Counted from the stretch's first letter, positions 1 to 8,635 are shown. The stretch: 64,000 nt of DNA from Hyphomicrobiales bacterium (GCA_009377755.1 WHTM01000020.1:1-64000); one strand, 5' to 3'. Numbers and translations are program-made. The notes: generated by a model from the sequence alone, not told the origin.

Positions 1-2
1 AA

Positions 3-101
3 CTCAAGCACTTTCGAGCCATCGCCACACGCTACGACAAGCTCGCCAAAATTTTCCTCGCCGGAGTTCAACTGGCTTCCGCTATCATCCTACTCAACTG
101 A
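3..101 (+). mobile_element. IS5-family transposase, C-terminal end (partial)
   Basis: The frame entering from the left edge encodes about 33 residues ending in TGA at 99-101. The tail contains HFRAIATRYDKLA followed by FLAGVQLASAIILLN, the usual C-terminus of IS5-group DDE transposases (IS427-like). Only the end of the gene is present, so activity cannot be judged. No clear terminal inverted repeat was seen before the hairpin cluster that begins 11 bases downstream, so the element's edge is not defined. Confidence 0.8.
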
Positions 102-112
102 AGACAGGCTCC

Positions 113-436
113 AGTGTGGTGGTTCAGAAGTTCGCTCTATTCTTACCGCGAGTCCGGGAAGCGAACTTCTGAACCAAACCACACTAGAATCATGGAGTTG
201 CTAGTGTGGTGGATTTGAAGTTCCTGCCATTTTTTCGGCGGGCTCTTAGCAGGAACTTCAAATCCAAAACCACACTAGAATCATAAAGTTGCTATTGTCG
301 CTTGGATTCGGAAGTTCGCTCCGGAGCCCGCTGCAAAATCAAGCGAACTTCCGAATCGCGACACTAGTGTCCTTTCGGATCCGAATTTCGCTCAGAGGGT
401 GCTGCAAGATCAAGCGAACTTCGGATTCGGGACACT
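113..436. repeat. Hairpin cluster A: four palindromic units of about 71-74 nt
   Basis: The units lie at 113-185, 203-276, 294-365 and 366-436. Each begins near AGTG and ends near CACT. The arms pair over more than 20 bp, for example GTTCAGAAGTTCGC with GCGAACTTCTGAAC. Stems differ between units but stay self-complementary. Units 1 and 2 carry extra A/T bases in the 3' arm, units 3 and 4 in the 5' arm. Units 1-2 and 2-3 are joined by a 17-nt linker (AGAATCAT..AGTTGCT); units 3 and 4 abut. No protein is encoded. Related clusters occur at three other places in the window. Confidence 0.9.
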
Positions 437-487
437 AGCGCGCGTTCGTTTCAGTTTGAATCGGCGCGCCCCGCGAACTCCGCTTCA

Positions 488-572
488 CCTCTCCCCAACC
501 GAAGTCGGATATATCCGACTTCGGCCAATCCAAGTACCGAACTCGGGTAAACCCGAATTCGGTGGGGAGAGG
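488..572. repeat. Y-shaped intergenic palindrome (outer stem enclosing two hairpins)
   Basis: An outer stem pairs CCTCTCCCCA (488-497) with TGGGGAGAGG (563-572). It encloses a perfect 26-bp palindrome at 499-524, centred on ATAT, and a near-perfect one at 537-562 (CCGAACTCGGGT / ACCCGAATTCGG, one mismatch). Folded, this gives a three-way junction. The CCTCTCCCC ends are those of a common intergenic repeat of this bacterial group. It sits upstream of dctP and could affect its leader or simply be a repeat. Confidence 0.8.
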
Positions 573-718
573 GAGCTCACCGCCCGTGCCGCAGGCACAA
601 TTTCGGGATGGTGGCCCCGCATCCGCAACCGCTCTATCATGACGCCAATTCTTCTTGGGCCAGCGGCCGCGGGCCGCGTCAGCGGCGCGCTTGCCCGAGC
701 AACATGGGGAGGATCGCA

Positions 719-1693
719 ATGATCGCGCGTTGGTGTACCGGAGTTGCGCTTGCGGCGGCCGTCTTTACGGCGCCGGCAACGGCGGCCGAATATCGGATGC
801 TGACGAGCTGGGACAAGAGCAACCCGGCCGTGCCCTTGCTGGCGCAGGGCTTCGCGGATGGCGTCAAGAAGGCAAGCAACGGCCGTATCACGTTCATCCT
901 GAATGGCCCCGAGACGGTGCCGCCGTTCGAGCAGTTGCAACCGGTGGCAGCCGGAGCGTTCCATGCGCTGTTCACGCACGGCGTCTATCATTACGGTGCG
1001 ACCGGCATTTCCATCGCACTCGACGCGGTGGGAGGAACGCTGCAACAGCGGCGCGACTCCGGCCTGTTCGATTTGCTTGACAAGTTCTATCAAAGGATGG
1101 GCGTCAAACTTCTTGCGATGGCGATTACCGAGAAGGATGGTTACACGTTCCAGCTCAAGGCGCCGGTCTCGGCTGACGGCGACCTCAAGGGCCGCAAGAT
1201 GCGCGGCACGCCGTCTTATCACGCGCTGATCCGCCTGCTCGGCGGGGCGCCGGTCGTGCTGCCGATTCCGGAAGTCTATTCGGCGCTCGAGAAAGGCGTG
1301 ATCGACGGTGCTGCGAGTCCGGTGGTGAGCTTGCTCGGCTCCAAGTGGTACGAGGTCGCCAAGTATGTTTCGCAGCCGTCGTTCGGCTATACGCACCAGC
1401 TCATGCTGATGAACCTCAATACCTGGAAAGGACTGTCCCCCGCCGATCAGAAGGTCCTGCTCGATGAGGGGCGCAAGATGGAAGAGGTCTGGTACCAGAA
1501 GTACAACGCCATGGCCGACCAGGAGATCAAGGACCTTCAGGCGCGGGGCGTAACGCTCACCAAGCTCGGGCCAAGCCAGGAGAAGCTCAACCAGGTCTGG
1601 GCGGAAGGCCTGTGGGAGCTTGCCCAGAAGAAGAGCCCGGCCGAGGCGAAGGAGCTGCGCGCGCTTGCCAAGGCGAAGGGATTGACGAACTGA
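719..1693 (+). CDS. dctP: TRAP transporter substrate-binding protein, DctP family
   Basis: Predicted 324-residue periplasmic receptor that captures an organic acid and hands it to the TRAP permease. The ATG at 719 follows GGGGAGGATC and begins a clear signal peptide (IARWCTGVALAAAVFTAPATAA, cleaved near residue 22). The mature part starts EYRMLTSWD and has the usual family sequence, including RKMRGTPSYHALIRLLGG and the late EVWYQKYNAMADQEIKDL helix. The frame is open upstream to 608, but that stretch is repeat-derived and has no ribosome site. The dctM and dctQ genes lie just beyond on the opposite strand, facing this gene, so this receptor probably serves them although it is not in the same operon. 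The substrate is unknown. Confidence 0.9.
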   Translation: MIARWCTGVALAAAVFTAPATAAEYRMLTSWDKSNPAVPLLAQGFADGVKKASNGRITFILNGPETVPPFEQLQPVAAGAFHALFTHGVYHYGATGISIALDAVGGTLQQRRDSGLFDLLDKFYQRMGVKLLAMAITEKDGYTFQLKAPVSADGDLKGRKMRGTPSYHALIRLLGGAPVVLPIPEVYSALEKGVIDGAASPVVSLLGSKWYEVAKYVSQPSFGYTHQLMLMNLNTWKGLSPADQKVLLDEGRKMEEVWYQKYNAMADQEIKDLQARGVTLTKLGPSQEKLNQVWAEGLWELAQKKSPAEAKELRALAKAKGLTN

Positions 1694-1702
1694 GGACTCT
1701 TA

Positions 1703-1856
1703 CCTCTCCCCGCTTGCGGGGAGAGGTCGACTGCCGAGCATAGCGAAGGCAGTCGGGTGAGGGGGATTCACCGCGAACCTGAGCCCTTGGAGAGTCCCCC
1801 TCATCCGGCTCGGACCTTCGGTCCTCGCCACCTTCTCCCCGCAAGCGGGGAGAAGG
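1703..1856. repeat. Composite palindromic element between convergent dctP and dctM
   Basis: Hairpins are visible at 1703-1726 (CCTCTCCCC / GGGGAGAGG), 1729-1754 (GACTGCC / GGCAGTC) and 1831-1856 (CCTTCTCCCC / GGGGAGAAGG), with GAGGGGGA and TCCCCCTC flanking the middle. This is a widespread intergenic repeat type of Bradyrhizobium relatives. Lying between two convergent stops, it probably also serves as a bidirectional terminator. Confidence 0.8.
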
Positions 1857-1859
1857 AAC

Positions 1860-3179
1860 CTACTTCGGTCCCGTCAGCCGCGGCAGGAAGGTGATGATGT
1901 CGGGGAACACCGCCATCACCGCGATGCCGCCGACGATGATCCACACGAACGGCCATGACGCGCGAAAGATGGTCGTTATCGGAACGTCCGGTGCAGCGCT
2001 CTTGAGCGCGAACAGCACGTAGCCGAACGGCGGCGTGAGGCCGCCCACGACGGCGACCACGAGGTACAGCGTCCAGAACCAGATTTCGTCGAACGCATAG
2101 ATTTGCAGGATCGGCTTGTAGATCGGGATCAGCACCAGCATCAGCGCGACCTGATCCAGGAACATGTAGAGAATGAACGGCAGCGCCAGCATCGCCAGCA
2201 GCATCAGCGCGGCGTGCAGGTCCAGCCCGACCACGAACTCGCCCATGGCGCGCGTTGCGCCGGTGAAGGTCAGGAGCTGGCTGAACATCACCGCCGACGA
2301 CATGATGATGAGCAGCAGCGAGGCGACCGTGGCGGCCGCCGCGAGCGCCTCCGTCACCATCGCGAATGACAGCCGGCGGTAGTAGGCCGCGATCACCAGC
2401 GCTCCCAGGACGCCGGTTGCGGCGGCTTCGGTCGGTGTGGCGACACCGAGCATGATCAGGCCCATCACCATGAAGAAGATGAACAGCGACGGGATCATCC
2501 GTACGAAGGCCATGAATACGCTGCCGCCGGTCTTGCGGTCGAGGATGTCCACCGCGACATCCGGCGCGAGCGCCGGATTGAGCCGCACGCGGACCATGAC
2601 GTAGATCAGGAACATGCCCGTCAGCATCAGTCCGGGCAGGATGCCGGCGATCAGCATTCTGCCGGCGGACACGTCGGCAAGCGTCGCGACGATGATCGCC
2701 AGCACGCTCGGCGGAATGATCGGGTCGAGGCTGGCGCCGGCCAGGATGGTGCCGGCCGAGAACTGCGTATCGTAGCCGCGCTTGCGCATGGTCGGGAACA
2801 GCGAGCGGCCGAGCAGGCCGGCGACCGCCATGGCGGCGCCCGAGAGCGCGCCGATCATCGCGGAGAGTACGATGCACAGCACGTACTGGCGTCCGCGGAT
2901 GCGTCCGATCAGCCGGTCGAGCGAATCGAACAGCACCTCCATCGCGCCGGAGCGGAACAAGAGCTCTCCCATCACGATGAACAGCGGTACCGCCGACAGC
3001 GCATTCATGGTCGCGGTGGTGTAGATGCTGTTGGCGAACAGCCCGAAGCCGGAGGCGCCGAAGAACCAGAACACGCCGACCACGTTGAGCACGATGAAGG
3101 CGACGAATAGCGGCACGCCGAGCAGGAACAGCGAGAGCAGCAGTGCCATGCCGCCGGACAGCGCCACCCACCAGGTCAT
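1860..3179 (-). CDS. dctM: TRAP transporter large permease, DctM family
   Basis: A 439-residue membrane protein with about 12 hydrophobic segments, normal for the large TRAP subunit. Recognisable parts are the N-terminal FVAFIVLNVVGVFWFFGA, the signature GASLDPIIPPSVLAIIVATLADVSAGRMLIAG and the C-terminal GLTPPFGYVLFALK. It forms the sodium-driven translocation channel together with DctQ. The ATG at 3179 overlaps the dctQ stop as ATGA, so the two are probably translationally coupled. It converges on dctP across a palindromic repeat. Confidence 0.93.
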   Translation of the reverse strand: MTWWVALSGGMALLLSLFLLGVPLFVAFIVLNVVGVFWFFGASGFGLFANSIYTTATMNALSAVPLFIVMGELLFRSGAMEVLFDSLDRLIGRIRGRQYVLCIVLSAMIGALSGAAMAVAGLLGRSLFPTMRKRGYDTQFSAGTILAGASLDPIIPPSVLAIIVATLADVSAGRMLIAGILPGLMLTGMFLIYVMVRVRLNPALAPDVAVDILDRKTGGSVFMAFVRMIPSLFIFFMVMGLIMLGVATPTEAAATGVLGALVIAAYYRRLSFAMVTEALAAAATVASLLLIIMSSAVMFSQLLTFTGATRAMGEFVVGLDLHAALMLLAMLALPFILYMFLDQVALMLVLIPIYKPILQIYAFDEIWFWTLYLVVAVVGGLTPPFGYVLFALKSAAPDVPITTIFRASWPFVWIIVGGIAVMAVFPDIITFLPRLTGPK

Positions 3180-3712
3180 GGACCGGCTCCAATCGGAATG
3201 GCCTGCCGGACGTCATGGCCGAGCTGGCGCAGAAAATGGATCGCCGAGCTCAGGAAGCCGTAGGGAATGAAGATCGACACCCACCATTTGGGTATCGGAA
3301 ACGAGGTGAGGGTGGTCACGTCCTGCACACATTGGCGCCAGCTCTCGGTGCCGGCGATCCAGGCCGCGACGAAGCATGCTCCGGCGGCAAGCAGGCCGAT
3401 GAACAGGCGCAGCCGCCGCGCCTGCTCAGGCGCGAGCCGGTCGGAGATTAGGTTGATGTTGATATGCGCGCCGCGCCGGGTCAGCTCCGGGACCGACAGG
3501 AAGATCGTCGCGCACAGCACATACTCGCCGACGGCGTAGCTCCAGAAGGTCGGCGCATCGAAGACATAGCGCGCGATCACCTCGTAGACGAATGACGCCG
3601 CGATGACGCCGACGAAGAAGGTGGCGAGGGCGAAGCCAGCCTTGGTCAATCCGTCATGCCAGTCGGCAAGGCGTTGCAACAGGTTCGATGAAGTTGGGCG
3701 CGGCTGTTGCAT
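3176..3712 (-). CDS. dctQ: TRAP transporter small permease, DctQ family
   Basis: A 178-residue protein with four predicted membrane helices (GFALATFFVGVIAASF, YVLCATIFLSVPEL, LFIGLLAAGACFVAAW, VSIFIPYGFLSSAI). Family features are EVIARYVFDAPTFW and the conserved HININLISDRL loop. It is the small membrane subunit that stabilises DctM. It is first in the dctQM pair; the promoter should lie in 3713-3800, where a short palindrome also sits. Confidence 0.88.
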   Translation of the reverse strand: MQQPRPTSSNLLQRLADWHDGLTKAGFALATFFVGVIAASFVYEVIARYVFDAPTFWSYAVGEYVLCATIFLSVPELTRRGAHININLISDRLAPEQARRLRLFIGLLAAGACFVAAWIAGTESWRQCVQDVTTLTSFPIPKWWVSIFIPYGFLSSAIHFLRQLGHDVRQAIPIGAGP

Positions 3713-3738
3713 GAAGCTGGTTCAAATTGGCACGGCTG

Positions 3739-3776
3739 TCATCCCGGCTCTCGCGCTTCGCGCTCGGCCGGGATGA
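3739..3776. repeat. Short palindrome, TCATCCCGGC...GCCGGGATGA type
   Basis: A 10-bp perfect outer stem (3739-3748 with 3767-3776) encloses CGCGCTTCGCG. The TCATCCCGG / CCGGGATGA ends match the common intergenic repeat seen again at 21927-22067 and, in part, at 61890-62014. It lies just upstream of dctQ, after the end of the luciferase-like gene. Confidence 0.75.
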
Positions 3777-3805
3777 TAGGCGAGAATGTGATGGTCGGCA
3801 TCGGA

Positions 3806-4996
3806 TTACGCGACCACGCGCTCCTGCTGCACACTGGAAATCGCCGTATCCGGGTAGTCCGCGTTGAGCCGGGGATAGACCTCGCGGGCAAACGTCCTGA
3901 TCCCGTGCACGGTATCGTCGTGCTCGAGGAATCCGGCCTGACCCATGATCAGGAGATGGCCGAAGCCGCCGACGTGCTCATAGAACCGCTTGACCTGCGC
4001 ATACACCTGGTCCGGCGTCCCGGCCATCATGATGCCGGCCTCGACCGCCTTTTCGACCACCATCTTGTCCTTGAGCGCGGCATGCTGATCGAGTGCCGCG
4101 CCGCGCATCACCTGCGCCATCGCGGACACCGGCATGTAGCCCGGCGGATACTGATAGTGGAACGGTACCTTGTTGGCGCGCATGTACCAGAGCAGCTTGT
4201 CCGCGCCTTCGTAGGCTCGTTGCTCGCTGTCGGCGGTGTAGACGAGCGCCGCATAGGCGAGGCGATCGATCGGCACGTCGTTGCCGCGTCCGGCCTCGCG
4301 CCAGCCCTTGCGGTAGGAATCGAAGATCTTTCGGGTGCCGTCGAAGCCGGTGAGGAATGTCGCCTGCACGTAGCCGCGGGTGCCGACCTGCTGTGCCCCG
4401 CCGGGGCTGGTGGTGCTCACCCAGATCGGCGGATGCGGTTGCTGATACGGCCGCGGCCAAATGTTGATGTTGCGGTGGTGGAAGAAGCGGCCTTCGTGGC
4501 TGACCGGTCCGTCATGGCTGGTCCAGGCCTTGACGATGAGATCGATCGCCTCCCACTGGCGCTCGTTCATGCGCACCGGGTTGCTGTTGGCCGGCAGCAC
4601 CTCGTAGGGCACGCCGCGCACGAAGCCGCATTCCAGCCGTCCACGCGAGAGGACGTCGACCAGCGCCATCTCCTCGGCGACGCGCACCGGCTGGCGGCGG
4701 TTGGCGACTGGATTTCCGAGGATCAGGAGCCGCGCCTTCTTCGACAGCCGCGCCAGCGCGCCGAGCACGATCGGCGCCGCCGGATCGACGCAGGTCGCGG
4801 TCTGGTGATGCTCGTTGAGCATGATCTCCATGCCCTCGTCCTCGGCGATCAGCCATTCGTCGAGGAAGCGGTCGTAGAGCTTCGCCCCTTTTTCCGGGTC
4901 GTAGTTCTTGTTGGGAAGATTGACGCGGATCGACTCGTACTCGTCGGCCGGCGGCAGGTAAGGATAGGCGTTTTCGCTGAAATGCCAAGCTTTCAT
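3806..4996 (-). CDS. LLM class flavin-dependent oxidoreductase
   Basis: A 396-residue enzyme of the bacterial luciferase-like fold, which uses reduced flavin and oxygen to monooxygenate a substrate. Diagnostic sequence includes EGMEIMLNEHHQTATC, the LILGNPVANRRQPVRVAEEMALVD strand-helix, the RGRLECGFVRG segment and the HPPIWVST strand. Length fits the family. It is the last gene of a minus-strand cluster with an alpha/beta hydrolase, an amidohydrolase, an HpaB-type hydroxylase and an enolase-superfamily enzyme, suggesting aromatic or heterocyclic compound breakdown. The substrate cannot be read from the sequence. Confidence 0.85.
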   Translation of the reverse strand: MKAWHFSENAYPYLPPADEYESIRVNLPNKNYDPEKGAKLYDRFLDEWLIAEDEGMEIMLNEHHQTATCVDPAAPIVLGALARLSKKARLLILGNPVANRRQPVRVAEEMALVDVLSRGRLECGFVRGVPYEVLPANSNPVRMNERQWEAIDLIVKAWTSHDGPVSHEGRFFHHRNINIWPRPYQQPHPPIWVSTTSPGGAQQVGTRGYVQATFLTGFDGTRKIFDSYRKGWREAGRGNDVPIDRLAYAALVYTADSEQRAYEGADKLLWYMRANKVPFHYQYPPGYMPVSAMAQVMRGAALDQHAALKDKMVVEKAVEAGIMMAGTPDQVYAQVKRFYEHVGGFGHLLIMGQAGFLEHDDTVHGIRTFAREVYPRLNADYPDTAISSVQQERVVA

Positions 4997-5031
4997 CGTT
5001 TCGCTCCGAAACCGGGATTTGTTCTTGTTGG

Positions 5032-5826
5032 TCAGGCGTTGAGAAACGCGAGGACTTTGGTGAGAAGCACTTGTGGCTGCTCGAGTTGCGGTGAATGACC
5101 GGCCTTCGCGATCGTTTCGGTCCGGGCATCCGGCAACAGCCCCGCATAACCCTGTAGATATTGGGCGGAAACCAATCCGTCGCTTTCGCCGCGCACGAAC
5201 AGTGCCGGTACGGTCACCCGATGCAGCCGGTGCTTGAGCTTGGGATTGTGCATGTACGGCTCCCAGGCGATCAGCGCGAGGGTCTCGCGGTTGCGCACCA
5301 TGGCGGCGATCGCTTCCTCCGGCATCGTCTTGAGATCGGGGCGGAACTTGTCCGGGTCGTGGAAGATCAGCTTCGCGAATTTCTCCTGCGGCATGGCGAA
5401 CACGTCAGGGATATCGAGCTTGTCCGGCGTACCGATCTTCACCCCGACCGGGCCGATCATGACCAAGCGCTTGATCCGCTCGGGCACCTTGGTTGCGATT
5501 TCGGCGGCGATCCATCCGCCGATCGAACAGCCGACCAGGTCGACCTTGCCGTGGTCCAGGCGGTCCATCAGTTCGAGATAGATGTGTGCCATGTCGTCGA
5601 CGCTGTCGGCCCAGTCCGGCAGGCTGGACTTGCCGAAGCCCGGATGCGAGGGCGCGATCACGCGTCGCTCCTTTGCCAACAAGGCGAGAAACGGATCGCC
5701 TGCTGTCACGCCTTGGCCACTGTGCAGGAACAGCAGCGGCGCGCCCTGTCCGCCCTCGAATAGCTCGATCTCCGCGCCGGCGATCGAAAGGGTCCTTCGC
5801 TCCAGGGTATTTGCTACGTCAGTCAT
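5032..5826 (-). CDS. Alpha/beta hydrolase
   Basis: A 264-residue single-domain hydrolase. The triad is visible: nucleophile serine in GCSIGGW (about residue 100), aspartate in RGESDGLV (about 213) and histidine in KAGHSPQLEQP (about 243). The oxyanion region is LHSGQG, close to the usual HG motif. The start at 5826 follows AAGGACGAG. It resembles C-C bond hydrolases and lactonases of ring-cleavage pathways. It is 35 nt upstream of the luciferase-like gene and 51 nt downstream of the amidohydrolase, so all three are probably cotranscribed. Confidence 0.85.
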   Translation of the reverse strand: MTDVANTLERRTLSIAGAEIELFEGGQGAPLLFLHSGQGVTAGDPFLALLAKERRVIAPSHPGFGKSSLPDWADSVDDMAHIYLELMDRLDHGKVDLVGCSIGGWIAAEIATKVPERIKRLVMIGPVGVKIGTPDKLDIPDVFAMPQEKFAKLIFHDPDKFRPDLKTMPEEAIAAMVRNRETLALIAWEPYMHNPKLKHRLHRVTVPALFVRGESDGLVSAQYLQGYAGLLPDARTETIAKAGHSPQLEQPQVLLTKVLAFLNA

Positions 5827-5877
5827 TCTCGTCCTTTCGCGGGCGTCCGGAATCCTTATCCACAGGTTCGTTCGGTG

Positions 5878-6888
5878 CTATTTGAGCCCGAAGAACGTCT
5901 GCGCGTTGCGGTAGCAAATCTTCTCGTTGTCGCCCTGCGGAATGTCGAGCGACGCCATGACGTCCATCGAGCCGCGGATATAGCCGGCGCCGCCGCCCGG
6001 GCCGAACGGCGCGTCGGAAGCGAACAGGACATGGTCCGCGCCGAAGAATTCCAGTCCGCACACGGTTCCCGCCCGCGAGCCGCAGAGAGCCGTGTCGCCA
6101 TAGAATTGCTTGAAGCAGTCGAGCAGTGGCTTGCCGAGGCTTGGCAGCACGTGGCTGTAGTCCTCGTCCGAGGTGCGGCTGCCGAGCGTCGCCCATCCAG
6201 TGTCGATGCGTGCGTCGAAGAACGGGATCATGGCGCCGAGATGATGCGTCAGGATCTTGATGTCGGGGAACTTGGTCATGACGCCGGAGAACACCAGCCG
6301 CGCCATGGTGGCGCTTGTCTCGTAGGGCCAACCGAAGATCGTCCAGATTTCGTAGCGGGACTTTTTCTCGGCGGGAAAGTCGGGCACGTTCGGCGTGCGC
6401 GCCGGATGCAGGCAGATCGGCTTGCCGGTCTTGGCCGCGAGCTCGAAGATCGGCAGGAACTGCGGTTCGTCGAGGCAGTGGCCGTTGACGTGGGTGTGCA
6501 GTTGCAGCCCGTTGGCATTGCCCCGGACCAGGATGCGCTCGGCCTCCTTCACCGCCGCGTCGGGATTGTCCATCGGCAGCGCGCCGACATAGCCGACGAA
6601 GCGGTTCGGATGCCTGGCGCACAGCTCAGCGAGGCCGTCGTTGGCGACCTTGGCGAACTCCGGCGTCTTGTCCGGACGGGTCAAACCTTCCAGCGGCGGC
6701 AGCCCGAGCGAGATGACTTCGGTGTAATCCTGGAACGGCTCCATCATCTTCAGCCGTGCATCCAGGTCCCAGACCGTGCGAACGCCCTGCATGCGCTTGC
6801 CGACGTCGGTCGTTCCGCCCGAGGTTTCCGACATCAGACGGAAGACGCTCTGTGGGAAGAAATGACAGAAGGCGTCGATGTAACGCAT
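5878..6888 (-). CDS. Amidohydrolase 2 family protein (ACMSD-like TIM barrel)
   Basis: A 336-residue metal-dependent hydrolase or decarboxylase-type barrel. The start at 6888 follows GAGGAAACAACC. Metal-site elements are the N-terminal IDAFCHFFP, CLHPART, LTHHLGAM and FASDAPFG. The usual DxHxH is DxFxH here, so the first histidine ligand appears replaced by phenylalanine. Relatives hydrolyse or decarboxylate aromatic acids. It belongs to the minus-strand catabolic cluster. The reaction is unassigned. Confidence 0.82.
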   Translation of the reverse strand: MRYIDAFCHFFPQSVFRLMSETSGGTTDVGKRMQGVRTVWDLDARLKMMEPFQDYTEVISLGLPPLEGLTRPDKTPEFAKVANDGLAELCARHPNRFVGYVGALPMDNPDAAVKEAERILVRGNANGLQLHTHVNGHCLDEPQFLPIFELAAKTGKPICLHPARTPNVPDFPAEKKSRYEIWTIFGWPYETSATMARLVFSGVMTKFPDIKILTHHLGAMIPFFDARIDTGWATLGSRTSDEDYSHVLPSLGKPLLDCFKQFYGDTALCGSRAGTVCGLEFFGADHVLFASDAPFGPGGGAGYIRGSMDVMASLDIPQGDNEKICYRNAQTFFGLK

Positions 6889-6921
6889 GGTTGTTTCCTC
6901 TTGTATTTTTTCCGCCGTAGA

Positions 6922-6999
6922 GGCGGGTTAGGCGCGAAGCGCCGTAACCCGCCGTTTCTCGCGCGATCGGTGGGTTGCGCGCTGACGCGCTCAACCCAC
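6922..6999. repeat. Two tandem hairpins upstream of the amidohydrolase
   Basis: Hairpin one pairs GGCGGGTTA (6922-6930) with TAACCCGCC (6945-6953) around GGCGCGAAGCGCC. Hairpin two pairs GTGGGTT (6970-6976) with AACCCAC (6993-6999). These GGCGGGTTA / GGTGGGTTGCGC palindromes are a recurring bacterial intergenic type. They separate the HpaB-like gene from the amidohydrolase and might tune expression within the operon. Confidence 0.75.
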
Positions 7000-7007
7000 C
7001 CTACGAT

Positions 7008-8468
7008 TCATTGTTGCTCCGGCACGTCGTAGCTCGCCATTAGGTCATCTACCGAACCAGTCCATTCGTGCCACGGCCCGGTCAGGTAGCTGTACATGTT
7101 CATAACGAAGCTTGGCCCCGCGTAGAACTTCTCATATTGCATGTGCCGCCCGGCAAAATCGGAGCCGAGCAGGTCCCACGCCAGCTTGAACAGCTTCATG
7201 CGGTCCTTCGCGGTCTGTCCGGGCACCGACCAATACGTCTCGAAGGTCTTGCTTAGCTTGGCATCTCGCAGGACCGACACGTCGGCCGGCATCTGGAAGA
7301 CGCCGGCGCCCATCAGTTCGCGCACCGTATCGCAGATCTCCGAGTGATGGTTGGTGCACCAATGCAGCGCACCGTAGACGTAGCGGCGGTTGACGGTGTG
7401 GAAGCCTGCCACCTGTTCCTCGCCGCAATTGATCGCGCCCATGAGCAGGCCTTCCAGCGTCGCCTCCATCGCGGCGAGCTGGCCGAGCGTGAACTGCACG
7501 GCAGGGATGTGGGTGACGTTGTTGAGGTCGGCCAGCTTGCGGGCGATGCCGACGATCAGCTTGAGCTTCTCCAGGAAACGAATGTTGGCTTGGTGATTGG
7601 CCATGGCGTGACCGGGCGTGCGCATGTAGATCGCCCGCGTCATCTCCACGTTGTTGTGGCAGAATATTCGTTCCCACGGCACCTTGACGTTCTCGAACAG
7701 CACGGCGCTGTCGTTCTCGTCGAAGCGGGAGGCGAGCGGATTATCGAACTCGCTCGTCGCCGAGGCCTCGTAGGACTTGCGCGACCAGATGCTCACGCCG
7801 GGTGCGTTGAGCGGCACAGCGCAGGTGATCGATTCCGCCGCTTGGTCCGGCGCCACCGGCTGCAGGTTGCCGCACCAAGTCTCGTGGCAGAATGCGGACG
7901 AGGTGCCGAGCATCTTCAGGCCGTTGATCGTGACGCCCTGGTCGTCCTCGGCGACTACGCGTAACGTCGTGGGCGTACGTTTCGGCCCCTCGCCGGGCGC
8001 GAGGTTGCGCCAGCCCTGCGGATTGGTGACGGTGTGTGAGGCGAAGATATCGTCCTTGCGCATGTGCTCGTAGTAGTTGCGCATGTTGTCGCCGAAGCCG
8101 GGCCGGATGTCGTCGAACATCGCCGGATCCATGACGAGCCCGCTGACATAGCTGGGGAAGTTGTCGGGCGAGCGGCCAAGCAGGCCATGTGTCCAGGACG
8201 CAATGCGCCGATGCGTTTCGAACCGGCGCTGCAAATCTTCGCGCGTGCGCGGCAGGAGGAAATAGGACGAGTAGGTGTCACCCTCCTCCTCGAACGTCAT
8301 CACGTCGCGGTTTTCCGGTGCGCGCTTCCGGTCGTAGATCATGGCGAATGATCGCGCCGCGTTGCGGAACGCCGGATGGGTGGTGACGTCGTCGACCAGG
8401 TCGCCGCCGAGATAGACCCGGCGGCCGTCGCGGATGCTCTCCAGATACTCCTTGCCGGTCATCAGCAT
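7008..8468 (-). CDS. 4-hydroxyphenylacetate 3-hydroxylase family protein (HpaB-like)
   Basis: A 486-residue FADH2-dependent monooxygenase of the HpaB/PvcC type that hydroxylates phenolic rings and needs a separate flavin reductase, not seen nearby. The N-terminus MLMTGKEYLESIRDGRRVYLGG is typical. The core contains the middle-domain ENVKVPWERIFCHNNV and the C-terminal QFTLGQLAAMEA helix. I chose the ATG at 8468 because it follows CAGGGGA; the open frame continues to 8639 but that part is encoded by an intergenic repeat. It may catalyse the first oxidation in this catabolic cluster. Confidence 0.87.
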   Translation of the reverse strand: MLMTGKEYLESIRDGRRVYLGGDLVDDVTTHPAFRNAARSFAMIYDRKRAPENRDVMTFEEEGDTYSSYFLLPRTREDLQRRFETHRRIASWTHGLLGRSPDNFPSYVSGLVMDPAMFDDIRPGFGDNMRNYYEHMRKDDIFASHTVTNPQGWRNLAPGEGPKRTPTTLRVVAEDDQGVTINGLKMLGTSSAFCHETWCGNLQPVAPDQAAESITCAVPLNAPGVSIWSRKSYEASATSEFDNPLASRFDENDSAVLFENVKVPWERIFCHNNVEMTRAIYMRTPGHAMANHQANIRFLEKLKLIVGIARKLADLNNVTHIPAVQFTLGQLAAMEATLEGLLMGAINCGEEQVAGFHTVNRRYVYGALHWCTNHHSEICDTVRELMGAGVFQMPADVSVLRDAKLSKTFETYWSVPGQTAKDRMKLFKLAWDLLGSDFAGRHMQYEKFYAGPSFVMNMYSYLTGPWHEWTGSVDDLMASYDVPEQQ

Positions 8469-8490
8469 GCGTTGGTCCCCTGAATTATTG

Positions 8491-8621
8491 TGCCCCGGAC
8501 GCGCTGCAACACGAAGCGTAGCGTAGTGTTGCGGCGCAGAGCCGGGGCCGTTCCAGATGCCGGCTTTGGAATGGTCCCGGTTTCGCAGCGCATCGTTCCA
8601 CGCTGCGCTGCGCCCGGGACA
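8491..8621. repeat. Palindromic intergenic element (ends CCCCGGAC...CCCGGGACA)
   Basis: Contains nested inverted segments: GCCCCGG with CCGGGGC, GCAACAC with GTGTTGC, CATTCCA with TGGAATG, and CGCAGCGCA with TGCGCTGCG. A closely related element lies at 9804-9926 in the same orientation, so the enolase-superfamily gene between them is bracketed by direct copies. The repeat creates a spurious 57-codon extension of the HpaB-like frame. Confidence 0.8.
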
Positions 8622-8635
8622 CGCATCAACTGAGG

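Noticed and set aside
113-436. CRISPR array
   Set aside because: Repeated units are themselves hairpins with variable stems and short fixed linkers; there are no identical direct repeats with unique spacers and no cas genes.
608-718. N-terminal extension of dctP
   Set aside because: It has no ribosome site, and the signal peptide begins at the ATG at 719 with a good GGGGAGG upstream.
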